Below, one piece after another: positions 33,846 to 43,175 of a stretch of 64,000 nt of DNA. The stretch spans positions 213,193 to 277,192 of the forward strand of contig NZ_BAABJI010000001.1 of NCBI RefSeq assembly GCF_039543225.1, written 5' to 3'. The position numbers and the translations under genes were made by a program. Under the pieces are notes generated by a model, which worked only from the letters and a program-made list of their open reading frames with translations, had not been told where the DNA came from and did not search any database. This DNA comes from Mucilaginibacter defluvii. Lineage in GTDB: Bacteria; Bacteroidota; Bacteroidia; Sphingobacteriales; Sphingobacteriaceae. Position 1 is the first letter of the stretch. Every line of letters starts with the position of its first letter.

Positions 33846-35957
33846 ATGGGAATTATGAGTTTTTTGCGTGAGAAGATGGGGGTGATACTCGTCATCGTTA
33901 TAGGTCTTGCGCTTTTTGCTTTTGTTGCAGGTGAGGTTATCCATTTTGGCGGCTCGTTTTTCAGGGGCGATGCTAACACCATAGGTGTAGTAGCTGATGA
34001 AAAAATATCTGTACAGGAATTTAATCAAAGGGTTGAGCAAAATACAGAGCAGTACAAGCAGCAATCTGGCCAAACCAGCGTTAGCCCGCAAATTTTAGGC
34101 TACGTTCAGGAAAATACCTGGAACCAGATGATCAGCCGTTCTATCATCACCAGCCAAATCGCTAAACTGAATATTACTGTTGGCGAAAGCGAAACAAAAT
34201 CACTCATCAGCGGCAACAACCCAAGCCCGCAAATTGTGCAGATGTTTGGCAACCCGCAAACCGGCCAGCTTGACCGCGCGCAATTAAACAACGTGCTAAG
34301 CAGCGTTAATGCCGCTAAAGATGGCGACCCGATGAAAAAACAATGGCAGGATTTTGTTGCCCAGATCATCGAATCAAAAAAGGCGGAAAAATATGTAGCC
34401 TTGGTAACCAATGGCCTGTACGTAAACTCGCTTGAGGCTACCGATGATTACGAGGCTAAAAACAAATTGGCTAATTTTCAATACGTAGCGCTTGATTATG
34501 CATCAATACCTGATAACAAAGTTACCGTTACTGATGCTGATTACCAGGAGTATTACGATGCGCATAAAAAACTTTTTGTAAACAAGCAGGAGCTGCGCAG
34601 CTTTAAATATGTAGCTGTAAACGGTGCCGCTTCTAAAGAGGATAGCGCCGCTGTTAAAACTCAAACTGAAAAACTGGCTCAGGATTTTAAAGCCAGCAAT
34701 AACGATTCATTATTTGTTCAGTTAAATTCTGACACTAAAACGCCTATCGTTTACCGTAAAAAAGGCCAGCTTGATCCGGCGCTTGATTCGGTAATGTTCA
34801 GCGCGGCAAAAGGTTATGTTTATGGTCCATACCTGTCAAACGGTAGCTACAACATCGCCAAACTGATTGATTCACGTGTTGGTCCTGATTCGGTTAAGGC
34901 AAGCCATATCCTTATCTCAGCTCAATCAGCAGGTGGTGAAGAAAAAGCCGCTGCTAAAATTGACTCATTGAAAAAGCTGATCCAGGGCGGCCGCTCGTTC
35001 GACGAACTGGCCAAACTTTTCTCTGATGATAAACAGTCGGGCGAAAAAGGTGGCAGCTTGGGTACTTTCGGCCGTGGCGCTATGGTGCCTGCTTTTGACG
35101 AAGCAGTATTTAACGGCAGCAAAGGTGAGCTGAAAGTAGTTACCACGCAGTTTGGTGTTCACCTTATCCGTATCGAAGATCAAAAAGGTAGCGCTAAAGT
35201 AGTTAAGGTGGCCATTGTAAACAAACCGATACAGCCAAGCGAAAAAACACGTTCAACAGCCTACAGTAAAGCGCAGACTTTCCTGGCAAGCGTAAACAAC
35301 GGCGATTTTGACGCGGAAGCCAAAAAAGAAAAACTTACCGTACAGCAAGGTACTGATGTTACCGGCATCGCGGCAGGCATACCAGGTTTAGATAATGCCC
35401 GTGATTTGGTTCGTTGGATATTCAAATCAGAAGTTGGTGACGTATCTGAGCAGGTTTTCACCGCCGGCGATCAGTACGTGGTTGCCCAGGTTTCGCAGGT
35501 TAAACCTGAAGGCCAGTTACCGCTCGAGGCTGTTAAAGCATCCATATTGCCTGTAGTACGTAACAAGGTTAAGGCAAAACAATTAATTGAGAAAATGCAG
35601 GGCGCTGTTAATGGTGCATCAAGCATTAACCAGGTAGCGCAAAAAGTTGGTGGTAAAGTAACCCCGGCGCAAAACATTGTATTAGCTAACCCGGTAATAC
35701 CCGGCGTTGGTGTTGAATACAGCGTTATCGGTTCGGTATTTGGCTCGCAGCCTAAAAAGGTATCAAAACCGGTTGAAGGTACAAGCGGCGTATACGCTTT
35801 TGTAGTTGATGGTTTTGTTAAACCTGCCCCGTTGAGCAACTTAGTTAAACAAAAACAGCAGCTTGCTCAAATGGCGCTACAGCGTTCGCAAGGGCAGCTG
35901 TTTGAAGCCCTGCAAGATAAGGCGAATGTAAAAGATTACAGAGCCAAGTTCTTATAA
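33846..35957 (+). CDS. PpiD-like peptidylprolyl isomerase (SurA N-terminal/parvulin)
   Basis: The product is 703 residues. An N-terminal membrane anchor (residues ~11-31, VILVIVIGLALFAFVAGEVI) is followed by a SurA_N-type helical domain and one parvulin domain at about 345-450 (VKASHILIS...GGSLGTFGRGAMVPAFDEAVF...FGVHLIRIED), then a long C-terminal region with a second degenerate PPIase-like unit. The layout matches E. coli PpiD, a periplasmic foldase attached to the inner membrane near SecYEG. A second in-frame ATG at 33855 is an alternative start. It follows lptC after 94 bases and ends at an intrinsic terminator. Confidence 0.92.
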   Translation: MGIMSFLREKMGVILVIVIGLALFAFVAGEVIHFGGSFFRGDANTIGVVADEKISVQEFNQRVEQNTEQYKQQSGQTSVSPQILGYVQENTWNQMISRSIITSQIAKLNITVGESETKSLISGNNPSPQIVQMFGNPQTGQLDRAQLNNVLSSVNAAKDGDPMKKQWQDFVAQIIESKKAEKYVALVTNGLYVNSLEATDDYEAKNKLANFQYVALDYASIPDNKVTVTDADYQEYYDAHKKLFVNKQELRSFKYVAVNGAASKEDSAAVKTQTEKLAQDFKASNNDSLFVQLNSDTKTPIVYRKKGQLDPALDSVMFSAAKGYVYGPYLSNGSYNIAKLIDSRVGPDSVKASHILISAQSAGGEEKAAAKIDSLKKLIQGGRSFDELAKLFSDDKQSGEKGGSLGTFGRGAMVPAFDEAVFNGSKGELKVVTTQFGVHLIRIEDQKGSAKVVKVAIVNKPIQPSEKTRSTAYSKAQTFLASVNNGDFDAEAKKEKLTVQQGTDVTGIAAGIPGLDNARDLVRWIFKSEVGDVSEQVFTAGDQYVVAQVSQVKPEGQLPLEAVKASILPVVRNKVKAKQLIEKMQGAVNGASSINQVAQKVGGKVTPAQNIVLANPVIPGVGVEYSVIGSVFGSQPKKVSKPVEGTSGVYAFVVDGFVKPAPLSNLVKQKQQLAQMALQRSQGQLFEALQDKANVKDYRAKFL

Positions 35958-35979
35958 TCGTATTTTAAAGTAATTTTGT

Positions 35980-36012
35980 ATCCGGGAATGATTATCGTTC
36001 CCGGATTTTTTA
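35980..36012 (+). terminator. Intrinsic terminator after the PpiD-like gene
   Basis: ATCCGGGAA (35980-35988), loop, TTCCCGGAT (35998-36006), then TTTTTATTTT. Confidence 0.9.
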
Positions 36013-36023
36013 TTTTAAGCTAA

Positions 36024-36539
36024 ATGGAAATTCAGGAAAACATTATAAATAAGGTAGCCCAAAGCGGGTTGGTAACGCTTGACCCGGCGGAGTTTTACCA
36101 GCAGGGCGAACGTGTGGTATATGATATAAAGGACAATCTTTTCCACGGGCTTATCCTGAAGGAAAAGGACTTTCGTGAGTTTGTAAAAACACATGACTGG
36201 AGCCAGTACCAGGATAAATTTGTTGCGGTTACCTGCACTGCCGACGCCATAGTACCGGCCTGGGCATATATGTTGCTGGCCAACCGTATGGCGCCTTATG
36301 CCCGTGAGGTAGTTTTTGGTGACGCAGAAGTGCTGGAAACGGTATTGTTTGTAAAAGCGACTGCAAATCTTGACGTAGAGAAATATCGTGACCAGCGTTT
36401 GGTTATTAAAGGTTGTGGTGACGTGCCCGTGCCTGTTGCCGCCTATGTTGAATTAGCAAAAAAGCTTACCCCGGTAGCTAAAAGCCTCATGTTTGGCGAG
36501 CCGTGTTCAACTGTGCCTATCTATAAACGTAAAGACTGA
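36024..36539 (+). CDS. DUF2480 family protein
   Basis: The product is 171 residues, cytoplasmic, without signal peptide. It matches the DUF2480 family conserved in Bacteroidota: LVTLDPAEFY near the start, LFHGLILKEKDFREFVKTHDWSQYQDKFVAV, DAIVPAWAYMLLA, KGCGDVPVPVAAYVEL and SLMFGEPCSTVPIYKR. No function is established. It is isolated by a terminator upstream and a 134-base gap downstream. Confidence 0.88.
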   Translation: MEIQENIINKVAQSGLVTLDPAEFYQQGERVVYDIKDNLFHGLILKEKDFREFVKTHDWSQYQDKFVAVTCTADAIVPAWAYMLLANRMAPYAREVVFGDAEVLETVLFVKATANLDVEKYRDQRLVIKGCGDVPVPVAAYVELAKKLTPVAKSLMFGEPCSTVPIYKRKD

Positions 36540-36673
36540 TTTTTTGGCGACGCCGACTACTTTGCAGACAACCCCCAAACAGGTATGTTAAACTATTGTT
36601 ATCAGTTTCTGTCAAACCGGGTAGAGGAATTGCCTGATTTGTGCCATTCCGTTACAATCAAAATACACCGTTA

Positions 36674-37453
36674 ATGAAGAAATTGATCATAATATGTTAC
36701 CTGCTGCTGATAGCCGGTACCCCAATTTACGCCCAAACGCTCGATAACCTCGACAAGGCGGTATTTGGTGTTGGCGAGCAGTTGGATTATAAACTTAAAT
36801 ACGGCATTTTTACTGCAGCAGAGGCCAACCTTAAAGTGCAGGAGAGTCCGCAGAAGTTTGATGGTAAGCCCGCTTATCATATTATAGCCGAAGGTAAAAC
36901 CGCCGGAACCTTTAACGTATTTTACAAGGTGCGTAACCGCTACGAAAGCTTTGTCGACAAAAATACGCTGATGCCTTACTTTTATACCGAGAACCGTAAA
37001 GAAGGAAGCTACAAGCATACCGATAAGGTAACCTTTAACCACAAGGATGGTAAGATAAAGGCGGATAAAGGCGAGTTTGAGTTTAAAGGCCAGATGTTTG
37101 ATTTTGTATCTGCCTATTACTTTGCCCGCTCGCTGGATATATCAAAGATCAAGGTAGGGCAAACCATAGATATGCCATACTTTCTGGAAGATGGTATTCA
37201 TAAACTGAGCATCACTTATATGGGTAAAGAGCAGGTGAAATGTTCAATGGGAACGTTTAACTGTTTAAAGTTTAATCCAACCATTATACCCGGTAAAATA
37301 TTTAAAAAGAATAGTAAACTGTATCTTTGGATAACTGACGACGCTAACCGCATACCGGTACGTGCGCACGTTGAAGTAATTGTGGGTAGCCTTAGCATGG
37401 ATTTGACCGGAGCTAAAGGACTTAAATACCCGCTAAATCCTGTTAAAAAGTAA
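36674..37453 (+). CDS. DUF3108 secreted protein
   Basis: The product is 259 residues, using the ATG at 36674 because it gives a signal peptide (MKKLIIICYLLLIAGTPIYAQ). The mature chain is a beta-rich DUF3108 domain: FGVGEQLDYKLKYGIFTAAEANL near the start, DFVSAYYFARSLDISKIKVGQ and KNSKLYLWITDDANRIPVRAHVEVIVGSL at the end. DUF3108 proteins are periplasmic and of unknown function, with a fold reminiscent of lipid- or lipoprotein-binding beta-sheets. The DUF3109 gene begins 5 bases after the stop, suggesting an operon. Confidence 0.88.
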   Translation: MKKLIIICYLLLIAGTPIYAQTLDNLDKAVFGVGEQLDYKLKYGIFTAAEANLKVQESPQKFDGKPAYHIIAEGKTAGTFNVFYKVRNRYESFVDKNTLMPYFYTENRKEGSYKHTDKVTFNHKDGKIKADKGEFEFKGQMFDFVSAYYFARSLDISKIKVGQTIDMPYFLEDGIHKLSITYMGKEQVKCSMGTFNCLKFNPTIIPGKIFKKNSKLYLWITDDANRIPVRAHVEVIVGSLSMDLTGAKGLKYPLNPVKK

Positions 37454-37458
37454 TAGTA

Positions 37459-38028
37459 ATGATGATTGAAGTTGGCAATGTGCTGGTGCATGAGGATGTA
37501 ATTAAGGAGAATTTTGTTTGCAACCTTAATAAATGTAAAGGAGCATGTTGTATTGAAGGCGACTCGGGCGCGCCACTGTTAAATGAAGAACGCGCTATCC
37601 TGGATGAGATATATCCGAAGGTAAAACCCTATATGAATACCAAGGGAATTGCCACAATTGAAAAGGAAGGTACTTATGTTACCGACTTTGAAGGCGATTA
37701 TACCACGCCATGTGTTGATACGAATAAGGAGTGTGCCTATGTTATTATGGAAAATGGCATCACCAAGTGCGCTATTGAAAAAGCTTACGAGGCAGGCGAT
37801 ATCGATTGGAAAAAACCGATTTCATGCCATCTGTACCCTATACGCATCACAGCCTACCCGGAATTTGATGTTTTGCATTACGACCGTTGGAGTATTTGCA
37901 GCGACGCCTGCACCTTTGGCGATCAGTTGAAAGTACATGTCCACGAGTTTTTGAAGGGGCCGCTTATCCGCAAATATGGTGAAGAATGGTATAAGGAACT
38001 TGAAGAAGCTGTAGCAGCAGAGATATAA
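37459..38028 (+). CDS. DUF3109 cysteine-cluster protein
   Basis: The product is 189 residues with an unusually high cysteine count. The N-terminal cluster C-x4-C-x3-CC (Cys21, Cys26, Cys30, Cys31 in VCNLNKCKGACC) and later cysteines in TPCVDTNKEC, ITKCAI, PISCHLYP and SICSDAC are characteristic of DUF3109, related to YkgJ-type zinc/iron-chelating proteins. Cytoplasmic location is expected as there is no signal peptide. The function is unknown. It is tightly coupled to the DUF3108 gene and ends in a terminator. Confidence 0.9.
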   Translation: MMIEVGNVLVHEDVIKENFVCNLNKCKGACCIEGDSGAPLLNEERAILDEIYPKVKPYMNTKGIATIEKEGTYVTDFEGDYTTPCVDTNKECAYVIMENGITKCAIEKAYEAGDIDWKKPISCHLYPIRITAYPEFDVLHYDRWSICSDACTFGDQLKVHVHEFLKGPLIRKYGEEWYKELEEAVAAEI

Positions 38029-38033
38029 GGAGA

Positions 38034-38063
38034 AGCGATGGTATTATGCCATCGCTTTTTTTA
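38034..38063 (+). terminator. Intrinsic terminator after the DUF3109 gene
   Basis: AGCGATGG, loop TATTATG, CCATCGCT, then a run of seven T. Confidence 0.9.
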
Positions 38064-38066
38064 TGG

Positions 38067-38285
38067 TTACATGTACCTGCTTACCTTTTGGCTCCGGCCA
38101 ATTAAAAAGTAAAGCAGGCAACCTAATAGGGGCGCAAGCAATACAATTACTATCCAAAGTAATTTAGTGAAATTATCCTTAAAGTCGGATTTTATAATGT
38201 CCACCAGGGTGAATAGCGGGATAACCACAACGAAGAAAATCAATATAATTTCCGGGGTGCCTAAATTCAGGAATGCGAGTGCCAT
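38067..38285 (-). CDS. Small PLDc_N-type membrane protein
   Basis: The product is 72 residues with two membrane segments (about 12-30 and 41-62). The arrangement ...LVDIIKSDFKDNFTKLLWIVIVLLAPLLGCLLYFLIGRSQ matches the phospholipase-D N-terminal transmembrane domain (PLDc_N) that also occurs as free-standing small proteins. No PLD catalytic domain is present nearby. Function unknown. Confidence 0.85.
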   Translation of the reverse strand: MALAFLNLGTPEIILIFFVVVIPLFTLVDIIKSDFKDNFTKLLWIVIVLLAPLLGCLLYFLIGRSQKVSRYM

Positions 38286-38436
38286 AGGTTTTTGATTTAA
38301 ATGTGATGTATGTGGTTAAGATACAAATAAGTACGTATTGTTACACCCTTTAACTAAATAAACCCGCGAGTAGCCTATGTGTGCCTTGATTTACAATTAA
38401 ATTAAATATTATTGTAAACGCATAAGCTACATCGCA

Positions 38437-39573
38437 ATGAAAACAGCTCTGATAACAGGTATAACCGGGCAGGATGGCGCATACTTAGCCGGATTTTTGC
38501 TCAAGAAGGGTTACACCGTGCACGGGCTTAAACGCAGGTCATCATTATTTAACACCGCCCGTATTGATCATTTATATAATGACCCGCATGAGCCGGACGT
38601 GAATTTCAGGCTGCATTACGGTGATCTTACTGACTCAACTAATTTGATCCGCATTATCCAGGATGTTCAGCCTGACGAAATATATAACCTGGCGGCGCAA
38701 AGCCATGTAAAGGTAAGCTTTGATACGCCGGAGTATACGGCTAATGCCGATGGTATAGGTATACTCCGCATTTTGGAAGCGGTGCGTTTGTTGGGTTTAG
38801 CACAAAAAACCAGGATCTACCAAGCGTCAACATCTGAACTTTATGGTTTAGTACAGGCTGTGCCGCAAAGCGAAATAACGCCTTTTTATCCGCGCTCTCC
38901 ATATGCGGTAGCCAAATTGTACGGTTACTGGATAACCGTTAACTATCGCGAAGCTTATAATATGTATGCCTGTAACGGCATTTTGTTCAATCATGAAAGC
39001 CCGATTCGCGGCGAAACCTTTGTTACCCGCAAGATAACCCGTGCTGCGGCCAGGATAGCGATGGGGTTGCAAAGCCATCTGTATATGGGCAATCTGTCGG
39101 CGCAACGCGACTGGGGGCACGCCAAGGATTATGTGGAGGCAATGTGGCTGATGCTGCAGCAGCCCGAGCCGCTTGATTTTGTTATTGCTACCGGTGTTAC
39201 TACTACCGTGCGTGATTTTATCAGGCTTGCATTTGCCGAGCTGGGTATTGAGGTGGAATTTAGCGGAAGAAATGAGAACGAAAAGGGTGTTATAATTGAT
39301 TTAGACGAGGATCGGCTTACGGAATTAAATATCGATCAGGCCAAACTTAAGTTCGGCCAAACGGTTGTAAAGGTTGATCCGAAATATTACCGCCCAACCG
39401 AGGTAGAATTACTGATAGGGGATGCCACCAAAGCTCGTGAAAAACTGGGCTGGATGCCCAAGTACGATTTAGATGCCTTGGTTGCCGACATGGTACAGGC
39501 TGATCTGCTTGAGGTGCGTAAGGATGAGTATCTGCAAAAAGGCGGATTTAAGACATTGAATTATTTTGAATAG
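38437..39573 (+). CDS. gmd: GDP-mannose 4,6-dehydratase
   Basis: The product is 378 residues of the extended short-chain dehydrogenase family. It converts GDP-mannose to GDP-4-keto-6-deoxymannose, the precursor of GDP-fucose and GDP-rhamnose. The NADP-binding [39 protein letters not shown] with the active-site [15 protein letters not shown] and [16 protein letters not shown] are diagnostic. A fucose synthase gene is not adjacent. A RemB/Wzi-like gene follows after 21 bases, hinting at a link to surface polysaccharide. Confidence 0.96.
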   Translation: MKTALITGITGQDGAYLAGFLLKKGYTVHGLKRRSSLFNTARIDHLYNDPHEPDVNFRLHYGDLTDSTNLIRIIQDVQPDEIYNLAAQSHVKVSFDTPEYTANADGIGILRILEAVRLLGLAQKTRIYQASTSELYGLVQAVPQSEITPFYPRSPYAVAKLYGYWITVNYREAYNMYACNGILFNHESPIRGETFVTRKITRAAARIAMGLQSHLYMGNLSAQRDWGHAKDYVEAMWLMLQQPEPLDFVIATGVTTTVRDFIRLAFAELGIEVEFSGRNENEKGVIIDLDEDRLTELNIDQAKLKFGQTVVKVDPKYYRPTEVELLIGDATKAREKLGWMPKYDLDALVADMVQADLLEVRKDEYLQKGGFKTLNYFE

Positions 39574-39594
39574 CTATAACAACATAAGCCTCAA

Positions 39595-41229
39595 ATGAAA
39601 AAAATATTTACGCTTGTATTCTTCATTATATCATCAGTCACCTTAACAAAGGCGCAATCAGTTTATCAGCCGTATTCATACCAGTTCTATCAAAAGTTAA
39701 ATGCCGATGTATACTCAACTAAAACGCGTGTACATAGTGCGCTAAAACCCTTTTTGGTTGATGACAGCCTGCTGCGCCGCAGTTACGATTCGATAATGAA
39801 CTATGGCAGTGATGGAGAACATGGCGCCGGTTACCGTAAATTATTTACCGAGCACCAGATAGATGTAAAAAACGATAACAGCACCTTTTACGCCGATCTG
39901 CTGCCTGACCTGGTTGTTGGCCGTGATTTTAGGCAGTTCAAGCGCACTACGCGTATAACATCGGTAGGTTTGCAAGTTGGCGGTACCTTTGGCAATAAGG
40001 TATCATACAATGTAAGCGGGTTTTTAAACCGGGCTTTATTTCCGGAATATTTAACCACCTATATTAACCAGGTTGGTATCGTGCCCGGTCAGGCTTATGA
40101 CAGGAGCTCGAACAGTGATACTAAGGATTGGTCTTTTATCACAGCAAACATATCCTATACGCCAGTCAAATATCTGAACATTTCAGCCGGCCGTGACCGT
40201 ACCTTCATAGGCGATGGTTACCGCTCGTTATTATTATCTGACTATGCGTCGCCGGCTGCTTATTTCAGGCTAACGGGCACTTTGGGTAATGTACGTTATA
40301 TGGCCATGTGGTCAAACTTTAGCGACCCGATGAACCCTAACCTGAACGATTACACACATAACCGACGTAAATGGGGGACTTTTCACTTTTTAGACTGGAA
40401 TGTGAGCAACCGCTTATCATTAGGATTTTTTGATGCCATAGTATGGGCTAATGAAGATGAGGCAGGCCATACGCGCGGCTTTGATTTTTCATACATCAAC
40501 CCGATTATATTTTTGCGCCCAATAGAAGCATCAAGCGGCTCTCCGGACAACGCAGTGATCGGCTTTACAAGTAAATATAAGTTTACCGATAATTTAACGG
40601 CTTATGGCCAGTTTATGCTCGACGAATTTGAGGCTGATAACTTTTTCTCCGGCAATGGCAGCTCGCGCAACAAGTTTGGTTGGCAATTAGGCGTACGCGG
40701 AGCGAACTTGTTTAACGTGCAAGGGCTTAACTATCTGCTCGAAACTAATACCATTACGCCATATACATTCTCGGAGCGCTTTTCAGCTATCAATTATACC
40801 GGTAACAGCGAATCGCTTGCGCACCCTTGGGGCGCTAATTTCAGGGAAGTGGTCGGCTTGTTAAATTACTCTTACAAAAGGTTTGATTTCTCGGGAGAGT
40901 TTGACTTTGGCCGTTATGGTTTGGACGTAAACGGCCTTAATTACGGTAAAAACCTTTTTGACAATTACCGCGAGCCTGCGCGCCTGACCGGCAACTGGAT
41001 CGGGCAGGGGCTTACCACCAACATGTATTTGCTTGAAGGCAGGGTAGCATACCTGCTTAACCCCAAATATAACCTGCGCATTGAATTGGGCGGCCTGATA
41101 CGTGACGATATTAATGACCAGTTTAAAAGCCGTACCGGCATGATCACTATTGGCCTGCGTAGCTCATTCCGCAGCTTTTATAATGACCTTGCCAGCTTTA
41201 AAACCCGCAACCCTATAATGGCTAACTAA
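39595..41229 (+). CDS. RemB/Wzi-like outer membrane protein
   Basis: The product is 544 residues with a signal peptide (...SSVTLTKAQS) and a beta-barrel pattern. Segments such as YLNISAGRDRTFIGDGYRSLLLSDYASPAAYFRL and FSYINPIIFLRPIE resemble capsule-assembly Wzi family barrels and the gliding-associated protein RemB of Flavobacterium. The position 21 bases behind gmd supports a role in holding or exporting a surface polysaccharide. The exact subfamily is not certain. It converges on the GH15 gene with only two bases between the stop codons. Confidence 0.78.
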   Translation: MKKIFTLVFFIISSVTLTKAQSVYQPYSYQFYQKLNADVYSTKTRVHSALKPFLVDDSLLRRSYDSIMNYGSDGEHGAGYRKLFTEHQIDVKNDNSTFYADLLPDLVVGRDFRQFKRTTRITSVGLQVGGTFGNKVSYNVSGFLNRALFPEYLTTYINQVGIVPGQAYDRSSNSDTKDWSFITANISYTPVKYLNISAGRDRTFIGDGYRSLLLSDYASPAAYFRLTGTLGNVRYMAMWSNFSDPMNPNLNDYTHNRRKWGTFHFLDWNVSNRLSLGFFDAIVWANEDEAGHTRGFDFSYINPIIFLRPIEASSGSPDNAVIGFTSKYKFTDNLTAYGQFMLDEFEADNFFSGNGSSRNKFGWQLGVRGANLFNVQGLNYLLETNTITPYTFSERFSAINYTGNSESLAHPWGANFREVVGLLNYSYKRFDFSGEFDFGRYGLDVNGLNYGKNLFDNYREPARLTGNWIGQGLTTNMYLLEGRVAYLLNPKYNLRIELGGLIRDDINDQFKSRTGMITIGLRSSFRSFYNDLASFKTRNPIMAN

Positions 41230-41231
41230 AC

Positions 41232-43064
41232 TTACAGGTTAAAGCCGTGTATTCGGCTTAGTTGTTTATCCAGCTCTACCGCCGCGCTTATTAACGCCAG
41301 GTGTGTAAACGCCTGCGGGAAATTGCCCAGGTGCTCACCGCGTTTACCCAGCTCCTCGCTAAACAATCCGAGGTGATTGGCGTAGCCCATCATTTTTTCA
41401 AAATTTTCAACAGCGCGGTCAACCTCGCCGCTTTTGGCCAGTGCCTCAATAAACCAAAAGGAGCACATGTTAAACGTTCCTTCTTCACCATCCAGCCCGT
41501 CAATTTTTTCGAGATGGTTACGGTAACGGTAGATGAGCACATCCAAACGAAGATCGCGGTCTATCACCTTCATGGTTGATAGCCACCTCGGCTCCAGGGG
41601 CGATATAAAATGGGTAAGCGGCATCAGCAGGGCACTTGCATCTACATTGTTTGCGCCCTTATACTGTACCCAGGCCTGCAGGTCGTCATTCCAAAAGTTG
41701 TGGTAGATGTCGTTATAAATTTCATTGCGTACGGCTTTCCATTCGTTTTCGGGATATGGGAATGAGCGGTTCTCGGCTATCTTGATCGCCCTGTCCATAG
41801 CTACCCAGCACATTAAACGCGTATGTAAAAACTCTCGTTTCATGTTACGAATTTCCCATATGCCATGGTCTGGCTCCTGCCAGCGTTCAATAACGTGTTC
41901 TACCTGCTTTTGGATGATGCTCCAAAATTCAAATGTGATGGGTTTATATGATTTATTGTAGATGTAAATGGTATCAATCAGCTCGCCATAAATATCCAGC
42001 TGGGTTTGTTCAGCTGCTTCATTACCTATGCGTACGGGTTTTGAGCTTTTGTAACCATCCAGATGATTAAGCTCCTTTTCAGATAACGTACGGGTGCCAT
42101 CAATACCATACAGCAACTGCAGGTTGTTGTCCTTGCAGAGCTCATATATCCATTCTAAAAATTTTGTGGCTTCCTCATTCATCCCTAAACGCAAAAACGC
42201 GTACATGGTAAACGCAGCATCGCGTATCCAGGTAAAACGGTAGTCCCAATTACGGTTACCGCCAAGGGTTTCAGGCAGTCCAAAAGTCGGGGCCGCCACT
42301 ACCGAACCAAATTCTGCAGAAGTAAGCAGTTTTAGGGTGATTGCAGAGCGATAGATCACCTCACTATACCTGCCTTTATAAGCAGCCTTATTAAGCCATT
42401 TGCGCCACTGGTTAATGGTATCGCCATATGTATTATCAATATAATGGCTGATGTCGCGCAGTTGTTCCTCATCGCCGGATTTTATAGATTCCAGCACAAT
42501 AACAGCGCTGTTTGATTCACTGATGGTTATATCAGCGCAGCCACTCTGTTGGTCAATGGTAAGGTCAAAGTCGGCAATCAGGCGTAATTTGGCATTACCG
42601 TCATTAATGCTGGTAAATATCAGTTCGTTGTCGCTGCGGGCTTCAACTTCATGTTCAGCCTTAGCATAATCAAAACGCGGAACGCAATTTATACGAAAGC
42701 TGATATTACCCCTGATGGTTTTAATACGCCTTACGATAGCGCATACCGAACCTTTCGGATCGCCTGTGATGGGCATATAATCGGTAACCTCGGCAATGCC
42801 ATATTCAGAGAAGAAACGGGTGAGCAAAACCGCGGTACCGGGTATGTATAACTGGCGCGTGGTATAATCTTCCAGTTGTGGTTCGATGGAGAAATAGCCG
42901 CCCTTATTTTCATCCAGCATAGCGGCAAATATGGTAGGCGAGTCAAACCTCGGGAACGACATAAAATCTATCGACCCATTGCGGGAAACCAAGGCAACGG
43001 TTTTCATGTTGCCTATTATCCCGTAGTTTTCGATAGGCTGGTAGGGGCGTTTGTTATGCTCCAT
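41232..43064 (-). CDS. Glycoside hydrolase family 15 protein
   Basis: The product is 610 residues, without signal peptide. An N-terminal beta-sandwich domain (IENYGIIGNMKTVALVSRNGSIDFMSFPRFDSPTIF, the DUF5911/trehalase-like type) is followed by the (alpha/alpha)6 GH15 barrel with GNRNWDYRFTWIRDAAFTMYAFLRLG and the catalytic-glutamate segment DGEEGTFNMCSFWFIEALA. Intracellular members are often glucoamylase- or trehalase-like enzymes; the substrate cannot be fixed from sequence. It is one gene downstream of dxs on the same strand but separated from it by a terminator. Confidence 0.9.
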   Translation of the reverse strand: MEHNKRPYQPIENYGIIGNMKTVALVSRNGSIDFMSFPRFDSPTIFAAMLDENKGGYFSIEPQLEDYTTRQLYIPGTAVLLTRFFSEYGIAEVTDYMPITGDPKGSVCAIVRRIKTIRGNISFRINCVPRFDYAKAEHEVEARSDNELIFTSINDGNAKLRLIADFDLTIDQQSGCADITISESNSAVIVLESIKSGDEEQLRDISHYIDNTYGDTINQWRKWLNKAAYKGRYSEVIYRSAITLKLLTSAEFGSVVAAPTFGLPETLGGNRNWDYRFTWIRDAAFTMYAFLRLGMNEEATKFLEWIYELCKDNNLQLLYGIDGTRTLSEKELNHLDGYKSSKPVRIGNEAAEQTQLDIYGELIDTIYIYNKSYKPITFEFWSIIQKQVEHVIERWQEPDHGIWEIRNMKREFLHTRLMCWVAMDRAIKIAENRSFPYPENEWKAVRNEIYNDIYHNFWNDDLQAWVQYKGANNVDASALLMPLTHFISPLEPRWLSTMKVIDRDLRLDVLIYRYRNHLEKIDGLDGEEGTFNMCSFWFIEALAKSGEVDRAVENFEKMMGYANHLGLFSEELGKRGEHLGNFPQAFTHLALISAAVELDKQLSRIHGFNL

Positions 43065-43145
43065 GCGGTATAGCTATTTTTATAAGGATAACCGCATATA
43101 GCATTAAAGGTTTAGCGTTACAACCTTTACGCGTGTTTAAACAAC

Positions 43146-43172
43146 AAAGGAGCGGTAATTGCCGCTCCTTTT
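43146..43172 (-). terminator. Intrinsic terminator after dxs
   Basis: AAAGGAGCGG (43146-43155) and CCGCTCCTTT (43162-43171) around a six-base loop. The hairpin is symmetrical, but dxs lies immediately upstream in the minus direction. Confidence 0.8.
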
Positions 43173-43175
43173 GCT

